From Methanobrevibacter_A sp964431035 (GTDB lineage Archaea > Methanobacteriota > Methanobacteria > Methanobacteriales > Methanobacteriaceae), in NCBI GenBank assembly GCA_964431035.1, contig CAYSIF010000012.1:1-35120 (forward strand): DNA of 35,120 bases, given 5' to 3'. A program made the translations under genes and the position numbers. This document shows positions 1 through 6,591 of this stretch, piece after piece. The notes below the pieces were generated by a model. The model was not told the DNA's origin, did not search any database, and worked only from the letters and a program-made list of their open reading frames with translations. Positions within the stretch are counted from its first letter, which is position 1, and every line of letters starts with the position of its first letter.

Positions 1-158
1 GAAAAATAAGAACAAACAACACGATAAAAATTATAAAATATCTAGAACCCTATATACAATATTAAAAAAAATATTTTTTATAATAATAAAAAATAATTAT
101 AATAAAAGAAACATAAGTACAATGTTTTCACTTATTAAAAAAAGGATTATTGATTAAT

Positions 159-548
159 ATGACAGATGTACTCGATGGTATAAATTGTCCTGTAGATAAA
201 GTTGTATCATTATTCAGTAAAAAATGGACTATTCAAATTATTAGAGATATGTTCTTTGGAAAAAAACGATTTAAAGAATTTCAAGAAGATAAACCAAAAT
301 TAAGTAATAAAGTATTATCTAGTTGCTTGAAAGATTTAGAAGATAATAATATTATAAGAAAAGAAATAATAAATACAAGTCCTAGTGTTACAGAATATTA
401 TTTAACTGAGAAAGGAAGAGGATTAAATAAGATAATCTATGAAATGGCTATGTTCACCTTAGATAAAGGAGAATATGAGGAATATAGTACTGAAGAAGTT
501 AAAAATGAAATGAAGAAAAATTTTAAAAAAGCATGTAACATAGAATAA
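159..548 (+). CDS. HxlR-family winged-helix transcriptional regulator
   Basis: About 129 residues, almost wholly one HxlR-type winged helix. The family hallmark is at the N-terminus: a cysteine in CPVDKVV followed by SLFSKKWTIQIIRDM, then the recognition region around PKLSNKVLSSCLKDLEDNNII and a wing ending in YYLTEKG. HxlR proteins are DNA-binding dimers that often sense redox or reactive electrophiles through this N-terminal Cys. The longest frame begins with TTG at 150, but TGATT sits just upstream of ATG 159 with the spacing seen at other genes here, so I prefer ATG 159. cbiE starts 8 bases after its stop, so the two are probably co-transcribed, and the regulator may act on cbiE or on itself. 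Family assignment is secure; the target is unknown. Confidence 0.88.
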   Translation: MTDVLDGINCPVDKVVSLFSKKWTIQIIRDMFFGKKRFKEFQEDKPKLSNKVLSSCLKDLEDNNIIRKEIINTSPSVTEYYLTEKGRGLNKIIYEMAMFTLDKGEYEEYSTEEVKNEMKKNFKKACNIE

Positions 549-556
549 AAAAAAGG

Positions 557-1204
557 GTGGTGTTTGGTATTTCTGGAAAATTATATATTGTTGGTATAGG
601 ACCTGGTTCTAAAGATTTCTTAACATATAAAGCCGTGAGTACTGTTGAATCAGTTGATATTGTTATTGGAAGTCAACGTGCTGTTGATTTATTTGATAAT
701 ATTAATAAAGCTATAGTGTTTAATGTTAAGGATTTAACTGATAAACTTGAAGAGTCTGTTGATTTAGTTTTAGAAGGTTCTACTGTTGCTGTTTTATCAA
801 CTGGTGATCCTGGATTTAGTGGTGTTCTTGCACCTATTAAAAGAATAAGTAATGAGAAAGGATTGGATTTGGATTTTATTGTTGTTGTTCCGGGTATTAG
901 TTCTTTGCAGTTAGCGGCTGCGCGTAATCATATTAATTGGGATTCTGCTAATATTATGACTTTTCATGGTAGAGAGAATATTAGTGATATTTTAGATGTT
1001 ATAAATAATGGTAATAAGACTATTGCGTTGCCATCTCGTAAAGTTAAGGATATGGCTCAATTTTTATTAGATAATGGTGTTGATGGTGATAGGAGTGTTA
1101 CTGTTTGTGAGCGACTTAGTTATGATGATGAGAGGGTTGTTCATTCTTGCCTAAAAGATATTGCGGAAAGTGAGTTTACTTATATGTGTATTTTAATTAT
1201 ATGA
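557..1204 (+). CDS. cbiE: Cobalt-precorrin-7 (C5)-methyltransferase CbiE
   Basis: A 215-residue tetrapyrrole methylase of the cobalamin type. It opens with the glycine-rich SAM-binding strand YIVGIGPGSKDFLT and has the second SAM loop STGDPGFSG near residue 85, then VVPGISSLQLAAARNHINWD, which resembles CbiE/CobL-N. CbiE methylates C5 of the corrin ring in anaerobic cobamide synthesis; the partner CbiT (C15 methylation and decarboxylation) is not fused and not in the window. Methanogens need cobamides for the Mtr methyltransferase and for methanol:corrinoid methyltransferases. The start is ambiguous: GTG 557 and GTG 560 are adjacent and the GGGTGGTG stretch may double as ribosome binding site. 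It follows the HxlR gene closely. The 3' half uses mainly T-ending codons. A general precorrin methylase is the only real alternative. Confidence 0.88.
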   Translation: MVFGISGKLYIVGIGPGSKDFLTYKAVSTVESVDIVIGSQRAVDLFDNINKAIVFNVKDLTDKLEESVDLVLEGSTVAVLSTGDPGFSGVLAPIKRISNEKGLDLDFIVVVPGISSLQLAAARNHINWDSANIMTFHGRENISDILDVINNGNKTIALPSRKVKDMAQFLLDNGVDGDRSVTVCERLSYDDERVVHSCLKDIAESEFTYMCILII

Positions 1205-1620
1205 TTTTTATTTAACTTAAAATTCTCATCTGAGCTTTTTTTGCTTTGATTACATCTAAATCAACTTTTCTAGTTCCCTCATAATTTCCATTTTCAAATT
1301 TGTTTAATTCTTTCATTATAATATGCTGCTTCTTCATCTGTGAAGTCACTTAAATATTCTTCTTCATAAACTGAAATTAATCTTTCAATTATATCGTTAT
1401 ATGTTTCAGATTTCAAGCCTAAATGTGATAATTTAGTATGAACATCCTCAGATACACTTATAGTTTTCATAATATTACCATCTTTTATAATAATTATATT
1501 ATTTATTATTTAACAAAAAATACAATTAAAAATTGAAATTTTTTATTTTCTTCATTTTCAGAATATTGAAAAAATCTAATAAAAACCCAATAAAACAACC
1601 ATCATATCAATCTTTTTTAA
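1205..1620. other. Spacer holding a decayed antitoxin gene
   Basis: This 416-base gap between cbiE and the convergent ATPase gene contains a frameshifted ribbon-helix-helix antitoxin (1212-1470, minus strand, listed separately). From 1471 to 1620 it is AT-rich and I see no ORF or RNA. The minus strand is T-rich from about 1600 to 1560, downstream of the ATPase stop, which could serve as an archaeal U-tract terminator. Confidence 0.6.
1212..1470 (-). pseudogene. Frameshifted VapB-like ribbon-helix-helix antitoxin
   Basis: Reading leftward from ATG 1470, the first frame gives 57 residues (MKTISVSEDVHTKLSHLGLK, then a DIIERLISVYEEE helix and DFTDEEAAYYNERIKQI) and stops at 1297. The natural continuation FENGNYEGTRKVDLDVIKAKK lies in the next frame and runs to a stop at 1212-1214. 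Joining the frames near 1300 gives a typical antitoxin of about 85 residues: a beta strand plus two helices for DNA binding, then an acidic toxin-wrapping tail. One small indel therefore seems to have split the gene. GGTAAT upstream of ATG 1470 would serve for translation. No PIN or other toxin gene is adjacent, so the locus looks like an orphaned, decaying half of a toxin-antitoxin pair. A sequencing error is the main alternative. Confidence 0.7.
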
Positions 1621-2835
1621 TTAGATTTCATCGGTTTTAAGAAATTCAATAATATTTCTATGTTTAAAACCATTATATGAATAATCTTCTTTATCTAAAC
1701 TTAAAACATATTTATCATAATTATCATTGACTTTTTCTAATGATGAAAACTCTCTATTTTTTGTATCTTCTTTTGATAGGTCTAGGCATACTTGAATGTA
1801 AATTTTATTTTTATTTTTAATGCAAACAAAGTCTATTTCTTTTTCATTAACCCTCCCTACTTTAATATTATAACCCCTTCTTAAAAGTTCAATGTAGACT
1901 ATGTTTTTTAAGACTTTTCCTTTGGTTTCTGTATTGAAAATTTTAGTTTGATGGAATCCGTGGTCAATTAGATAATATTTTTCTTTTGTTTTTAAAACCT
2001 TTTTTCCAATTAAATCTTCGCGTGGAACTTTATGTATAAAGTAAGCATCTGTTGCGTACATAATGTAATCTAATATTGTGTCTGCAGATATTTTTCTTCC
2101 TTCATTTTTAAAATATGCAGATATTTTATTTGCTGAGAATGTGTTTCCTATATTTAATATAATGTAATTTAATAATCTGTTTAACATGTCGGTATTTCTA
2201 ATATTATGTGTATATATTATGTCTTTTAGGAAAATTACACTATATATGTCTTCTAAGTATGAATATTTATCTATTTTATTTATGTTTAATAATTGTGGCA
2301 TTCCACCATATTTTAAATATTCATCAAATAGTTCTTCTTCGTTGAATTTGTTTATGTTGATGTTGTTAATTTCTTTTTTATATTGTAGGAATTCTTTAAA
2401 TGAGAAGGGGTAGATTTTTATTTCTTTATATCTTCCAGACATTAAAATTGATAGTTCATTTGATAATAATTCGGAATTAGAACCTGTTATATATAAATCA
2501 CAGTTTAAATCGACTCTGTATGAGTTTATACTTTTTTGCCAACCTTCTACTAGTTGTATTTCATCAAATAGTAGGTATATTTTTCCTTCAACATTTTTCA
2601 CTAGTTTGTTAATTGTTTCATCTAATTGTTTGAAATTTTCTATACGATTGTATTTTTGTGATTCAAATGATATTAGAAATATGTTTTCTTCGTTTATTCC
2701 TTTTTGTTTTAGTTCTTCGATTATACTGTATAATATGTATGTTTTACCTGAACGTCTGACTCCTGTTATTGCTTTTACTGCTTCATTGTCAATCCATCGT
2801 CTTATTTGTTTTAAATATAATTCTCTTTTTATCAA
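1621..2835 (-). CDS. AAA_14/DUF4143-family ATPase (solitary)
   Basis: About 404 residues. The N-terminal P-loop domain has Walker A GVRRSGKT (residues 25-32), Walker B IYLLFDEIQ (D91, E92) and a sensor-like ITGSNSELLS. Next come the KYGGMPQLL segment and a winged-helix-like region (LLNYIILNIGNTFSANKISA). The C-terminal part has IDHGFHQTKIF and a PD-(D/E)xK-like fold (KVGRVNEKEIDFV...KIYIQVCLDLS). This is the AAA_14 plus DUF4143 layout common in archaea and bacteria, whose biological role is unsettled. The start is TTG 2835; GGA is about 13 bases upstream and there is no early ATG. The gene stands alone between housekeeping genes, and a duplicated palindrome lies just upstream (2894-2957). It resembles the gene at 9623-11065 in architecture but is clearly divergent from it. 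Confidence 0.85.
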   Translation of the reverse strand: MIKRELYLKQIRRWIDNEAVKAITGVRRSGKTYILYSIIEELKQKGINEENIFLISFESQKYNRIENFKQLDETINKLVKNVEGKIYLLFDEIQLVEGWQKSINSYRVDLNCDLYITGSNSELLSNELSILMSGRYKEIKIYPFSFKEFLQYKKEINNININKFNEEELFDEYLKYGGMPQLLNINKIDKYSYLEDIYSVIFLKDIIYTHNIRNTDMLNRLLNYIILNIGNTFSANKISAYFKNEGRKISADTILDYIMYATDAYFIHKVPREDLIGKKVLKTKEKYYLIDHGFHQTKIFNTETKGKVLKNIVYIELLRRGYNIKVGRVNEKEIDFVCIKNKNKIYIQVCLDLSKEDTKNREFSSLEKVNDNYDKYVLSLDKEDYSYNGFKHRNIIEFLKTDEI

Positions 2836-2893
2836 TTTTAATACTGTCCTTTGGGATTTATATTATATTTTTTTGATAATAAGATTATAAATA

Positions 2894-2957
2894 TTTTATC
2901 GATTATACTAGATAAAATTCTAAATTTTTAAGTTTTTATCGATTGTACGCGATGAAA
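2894..2957 (-). promoter_or_regulatory. Paired 24-base palindromes upstream of AAA/DUF4143 gene
   Basis: There are two related elements, 2894-2917 and 2934-2957, exactly 40 bases apart. Each begins TTTTATCGATT on the plus strand, continues with TAC and ends GATAAAA or GATGAAA. The first has perfect 7-base outer arms (TTTTATC/GATAAAA); the second has one mismatch. They contain the only clustered CG dinucleotides in this spacer, which is striking in such AT-rich DNA. On the minus strand a TATA-like TTTATAATC lies just after the first element. Operators for autoregulation of the ATPase gene are the likely role, by inference. Confidence 0.6.
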
Positions 2958-3065
2958 AAAAGTATATATTTTTTATTAAATACTGTTTTTAATGTTGAAT
3001 TTTTTTGGTGTTTTTGAAAAAAAAGTGGTTATGAGAATAAATTTTTTTTGGTTTATTCTCTTTTT

Positions 3066-4073
3066 TTATAATTGTATTGTGTTTCTTTTTATTTCTGTAT
3101 TGTCTTTTCCTTCATATAATATGTCTGCAAAGTTTTTTAGTTTTTCTATTCCTTTGACTTCATCTTTGAATAGTGGTACTGTTGTTATTTCTTGGTTTCT
3201 GAATTTTTGATCTATTAGCACTATTCTTTTTTGTTGTAGTTCGTGTCTTGAATGGCAGAAGTCACAGTCTGTTACGTCTGGCATTACTTGGTTTACTATT
3301 ACGCTGTCAACTGTGATGTTGTTTTTTTCTAGTGTTTCTATTGCTCTTTCTGATTCGTATATGCTCATTTCTTCTGGTATTACAACCATTTTGAATGTTG
3401 TTCTGTTTGGGTCTGATAGTACTTCTTTTGCTGCGTTTATTTGTTTTTTTGTTTCTTCTAGTTCTTCTGTTGATGTTAGATCGTCATCTGCATCCATGAA
3501 TGGCATTATATTTTTTAGTTTGGATGTTGCTGATCCGAGTGCTGTTTTTGCTTTGTATAGTCTTCCTACCCATGATTCCATTACTTCGGGGAATGATAGT
3601 AGTCTTAGTGTGTGTCCTGTTGGTGCTGTGTCGAATACTACTGCGTCGTATTCGTTGCTTGTTAGTAGTCCCATGAATACTTCGAATGCTGCGGTTTCGT
3701 CTGCTCCAGGTGCTGATGATACTAGGTCCATTTGGTCTGATAGGAAATCTAGTCCTGGTAGTTTTTCTGCTGTTGCGGTTGCTTTTTGTGCTTCTAGTGC
3801 TTGTTGTTTTTGTTCCATTGCGAATTCTGGGTCTATTTCTAGTCCGTAGAGGTTTTCTGTTATTTGTTTTGGATAGTTTCCTATTTCTGTTTCTAGTGAG
3901 TCTGATAGTGAGTGTGCTGGGTCTGTTGATACTATTAGTGTTTTTTTACCTTGTTTTGCTAGCCATAGTGCTGTTGATGCTGATACGCTTGTTTTTCCTA
4001 CTCCTCCTTTTCCTCCGATGAATAGGAATGTTGTTTGGTCTTTTTTGAATTTTATTAAGTCTTTGAATGCCAT
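3066..4073 (-). CDS. Get3/ArsA/TRC40-family ATPase
   Basis: A 335-residue single-domain homologue of Get3/ArsA. The deviant P-loop GGKGGVGKT spans residues 20-28, including the intermonomer lysine K22; it is followed by STDPAHSLSDS (switch I), FDTAPTGHTLRLLSFPE (switch II), and a CDFC pair (C270, C273) of the kind that binds zinc and joins the Get3 dimer. In eukaryotes Get3 inserts tail-anchored membrane proteins; archaeal homologues bind such proteins too. The name 'arsenite ATPase' is less likely because there is one ATPase domain, no ArsB neighbour, and the CxxC is Get3-like. Codons end mostly in A or C, as in other strongly expressed genes here. It has its own AT-rich upstream region and no operon partner. 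ATG 4073 is the only sensible start. Confidence 0.9.
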   Translation of the reverse strand: MAFKDLIKFKKDQTTFLFIGGKGGVGKTSVSASTALWLAKQGKKTLIVSTDPAHSLSDSLETEIGNYPKQITENLYGLEIDPEFAMEQKQQALEAQKATATAEKLPGLDFLSDQMDLVSSAPGADETAAFEVFMGLLTSNEYDAVVFDTAPTGHTLRLLSFPEVMESWVGRLYKAKTALGSATSKLKNIMPFMDADDDLTSTEELEETKKQINAAKEVLSDPNRTTFKMVVIPEEMSIYESERAIETLEKNNITVDSVIVNQVMPDVTDCDFCHSRHELQQKRIVLIDQKFRNQEITTVPLFKDEVKGIEKLKNFADILYEGKDNTEIKRNTIQL

Positions 4074-4258
4074 GTTATTTTTTATTCTCCTGTATTTTTT
4101 TTAGAATATTTTTTTGTTAAAAATATTTTAGTAACTTTTGGTTAATAAATGTATTCATAATTTAATATTAACAATAAAGAAACAAAAAACAAAAATATTA
4201 AGAAAAAAACTTGAAAAATAAAATAAAATTTTAAAATAATCTAAAAAATCAGATTAAT

Positions 4259-5449
4259 CTAAATAAAATTATATGGATAATCTCCTTTACTTCTATATTC
4301 TGATTTTAACCATCTTTTTATTAAAGGTTCTGATAAAAAGTATTTATTGTTTGTAAAACCTATTAAAGATAAATTTTGTAAATTTATTAAATATTGTCCT
4401 AATGAACCAGAACTTAATCCAATATTCTCTGCAATATCTATTCTTCTTAATGGTTTATCTATTAGTGAAGTGATAATTGTTTGTTCGCGATATGATAATC
4501 CTGCCCAAATATTAATTAAATGAGATGCTATATAATATATTGATTCATCAAATTCATTTATTACATCTTTTTCATCAAGGAGAGAATTTTTAGGCAATAT
4601 TCTAGCAAATATATTAATATATGCTGGAATGCCTGATGTACATTTATAAAATCTTTCAAAACCTTTATCTGTAAATGTTAATTCTGGTGTTTTTTCACTT
4701 AAATAGTTATTAACTGTTTGTTTTGAGAATGGTCTTAAATTAAATGTTAGCATTCTTCCACCAAAAACACCTTGTTTGCTTGCAATTTCTGTTATTAGGT
4801 TATCTTGAATGCTCATAGATCCTGAGAATACATAGGCTATATGTCTTTGATTTTGTATGTAACTACGTAGTTTCCATAAAAATGATTCTGTATATCTGTT
4901 TAATCTTCTGATTGTTTGGAATTCGTCAATAAATATAATAATTCCTTTTATATTGTCTTTATTTTTTTCATATATTTTTTCTGGTAAAGTTAATACAAAG
5001 TCCATTAAATCTTCATTGTTAGTTTCTGCTCCAAATATTGGTATAGGTACTCCTTTTATGTGTGTGAAGTCTTTTATGAAAAAATCATTTGTTTTGAAAA
5101 ATTTTTCTATTTTTTTATTTATATTTTTTATTTTACTGTCGTTACATTCGAGTATTATTTTTTTACAATAGTATTCTAATATGCTTTTAATTGTGGTTTT
5201 GTTGTTTTTGTTTAGTCCTGCTTGGCTGAAATCCATGTATATTACTAGATAGTCTTTTTCTAATTCTTTTTTGATTTTTTTTAAGAATACTGTTTTGCCT
5301 ATTCCTCTAAGACCTGTTAGTAAGATATCTGGAGGGTTTCCTGTGCTTGTTGTTTCTAGGAAACTTTTAAATGTTGTTAATTCTTTATTTCTGTTGTAGA
5401 ATTGATCTTCGTTTAAATTTTGATTGTTTCCCCATGGTATTTGTGACAT
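4259..5449 (-). CDS. Archaeal AAA ATPase with C-terminal winged helix
   Basis: 396 residues. The P-loop is GLRGIGKT (46-53), Walker B is GIIIFIDEFQTI (D175, E176), and sensor 1 is VFSGSMSIQDN. The lid region has FSKQTVNNYLSEK, a common ATPase-family segment. The last 75 residues (SYREQTIITSLID...LRRIDIAENIGLSSGSLGQYL...GFTNNKYFLSEPLIKRWL) form a winged-helix DNA-binding domain, as in archaeal STAND/MoxR-like ATPases of unknown function. GTGA lies 7 bases before ATG 5449. The gene is solitary and followed by no partner; two copies of a 45-base repeat, each with a palindrome, lie just upstream. It lacks the DUF4143 nuclease-like tail of the other two ATPases in the window. The winged helix makes self-regulation through those palindromes plausible but unproven. 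Confidence 0.85.
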   Translation of the reverse strand: MSQIPWGNNQNLNEDQFYNRNKELTTFKSFLETTSTGNPPDILLTGLRGIGKTVFLKKIKKELEKDYLVIYMDFSQAGLNKNNKTTIKSILEYYCKKIILECNDSKIKNINKKIEKFFKTNDFFIKDFTHIKGVPIPIFGAETNNEDLMDFVLTLPEKIYEKNKDNIKGIIIFIDEFQTIRRLNRYTESFLWKLRSYIQNQRHIAYVFSGSMSIQDNLITEIASKQGVFGGRMLTFNLRPFSKQTVNNYLSEKTPELTFTDKGFERFYKCTSGIPAYINIFARILPKNSLLDEKDVINEFDESIYYIASHLINIWAGLSYREQTIITSLIDKPLRRIDIAENIGLSSGSLGQYLINLQNLSLIGFTNNKYFLSEPLIKRWLKSEYRSKGDYPYNFI

Positions 5450-5486
5450 ATTTTTTCACTTGCATATTGTTATTTTTTTATTTAAT

Positions 5487-5576
5487 ATATTGTATATACT
5501 AAAATTTTATTATATAATATTTTTTTATTACATATTATATATACTAAAATTTTATTATATAATATTTTTTTATTAT
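5487..5576. repeat. 45-base tandem repeat with internal palindrome, two copies
   Basis: Two copies with a 45-base period: 38 identical bases at 5493-5530 and 5538-5575. Each carries the palindrome TATACTAAAATTTTATTATA (5495-5514 and 5540-5559), which has one mismatched pair around a perfect TAAAATTTTA core. A degenerate third start (TATATTAAAATT) follows. The position directly upstream of the minus-strand ATPase gene at 5449 suggests paired operators rather than neutral repeats. It is too short and lacks unique spacers, so it is not a CRISPR. Confidence 0.8.
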
Positions 5577-5702
5577 ATTAAAATTAGTGGATAAAAATTT
5601 CAAACCTACAAAATATTAATTAAATTAGGTAAATCTTCATGAGTTTTTTTTAAGTATTATTCTTTTTTTATTTATCTAGGATTATTTGGGCTTTTGTTAT
5701 TA

Positions 5703-5726
5703 TATAGTATAATTTACATAACTATA
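5703..5726 (+). promoter_or_regulatory. Inverted repeat in probable nadE promoter
   Basis: TATAGT at 5703-5708 is matched by ACTATA at 5721-5726 with a 12-base gap, about 43 to 66 bases before the chosen nadE start. A TATA-like AGTATAATTTA lies inside. It could be a core promoter, an operator, or chance in AT-rich DNA. Confidence 0.3.
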
Positions 5727-5768
5727 ATATGTTAAATAGATTATTTTTTTTTTATAGTGATTAATAAT

Positions 5769-6563
5769 ATGATAAGTTTACCTAAAATTGATAGTAGTTT
5801 AGCTAAAAAAGAAATTACTGCTTTTATCAATGAAATTGTTTCATCATCACATTCTGATGGGATAGTTGTTGGTTTAAGTGGAGGAATTGACTCATCTGTA
5901 AGTGCTTATCTTGCAGTTGATAGTGTTGGTGCGGAAAATGTTCTTGGAGTTCATATGTATAGTTCAACAACTCCTAAAGAAGATAAAGATCATGCCCAGC
6001 TTATGGCTAAATTATTAGATATTGAATATGTTGAAATTTCTATTGATAGTATTGTTGATGAGATTTTAAATACTACTACAAAAAGTGATTCTAAATTAGC
6101 TAATGGTAATCTTAAAGCTAGGATTAGAATGTCTTTATTATATTATTATGCTAATATTAATAATTATCTTGTTATTGGTACTGGTAACCGTAGTGAGTTA
6201 CTTATTGGATATTTCACTAAGTATGGTGATGGAGGTTGTGATTTAGAACCTATTGGAAATATATTAAAAACACAACTTAGAGTTTTATCTAAATCTTGGG
6301 GTATCCCTGATGATATTATAACTAAGCCTCCTCGTGCAGGTTTGTGGCCTGGTCAAAATGATGAGGATGAGATAGGTTTAAGTTATGAGACTCTTGACCT
6401 TTTATTATATATGATTGTTGATAAAAATATGGATAATGATGAGATAATTAAAAATATAAGTATTAGCTCTGATGAAATTGATAGAATACGATTAAAAATT
6501 GATAATAATAAGCATAAACTTACAAATCCTAAAACTCCATTTGACTTTGGGAAAAAATTCTAA
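5769..6563 (+). CDS. nadE: NAD synthetase, NH3-dependent (NadE)
   Basis: 264 residues from ATG 5769. It is an N-type ATP pyrophosphatase: the PP-loop GLSGGIDSS lies near residues 35-43, followed by GVHMYSST, LKARIRMSLLYYYAN and VIGTGNRSELLIGYFTKYGDGGCDLEPIG, which bind deamido-NAD and ATP. PPRAGLWPGQNDEDEIGLSY is characteristic of the archaeal/bacterial ammonia-dependent form. It adenylates nicotinate-adenine dinucleotide and amidates it to NAD. There is no glutaminase domain, so ammonia is the nitrogen donor. The longest frame begins with GTG 5757, but that GTGAT is better read as the ribosome binding site for ATG 5769. leuS follows 28 bases downstream and may be co-transcribed. Confidence 0.94.
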   Translation: MISLPKIDSSLAKKEITAFINEIVSSSHSDGIVVGLSGGIDSSVSAYLAVDSVGAENVLGVHMYSSTTPKEDKDHAQLMAKLLDIEYVEISIDSIVDEILNTTTKSDSKLANGNLKARIRMSLLYYYANINNYLVIGTGNRSELLIGYFTKYGDGGCDLEPIGNILKTQLRVLSKSWGIPDDIITKPPRAGLWPGQNDEDEIGLSYETLDLLLYMIVDKNMDNDEIIKNISISSDEIDRIRLKIDNNKHKLTNPKTPFDFGKKF

Positions 6564-6591
6564 AAAAAATTAAAGGTTTGGTGAATACATC

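Larger units (their letters stand above)
5450..5768. other. Divergent regulatory spacer between ATPase gene and nadE
   Basis: This AT-rich gap holds the upstream regions of two divergent genes. The left part (5487-5576) carries the 45-base tandem duplication. The right part (about 5700-5768) carries the probable nadE promoter with an inverted repeat and the GTGAT ribosome binding site at 5757. I see no coding frame or RNA in between. Confidence 0.6.

Noticed and set aside
3313..4021. Plus-strand frames of 111-178 residues opposite arsA
   Set aside because: Ser/Leu/Val-rich shadows produced by strand-biased third positions of arsA; no motifs and no ribosome binding site.
3066..4073. Arsenite-transporting ATPase in an ars operon
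   Set aside because: Single ATPase domain, Get3-type CxxC, and no arsB, arsC or arsR nearby; Get3-like targeting factor is the better reading.
5487..5576. CRISPR array
   Set aside because: Only two direct copies with no unique spacers and no cas genes anywhere in the window.
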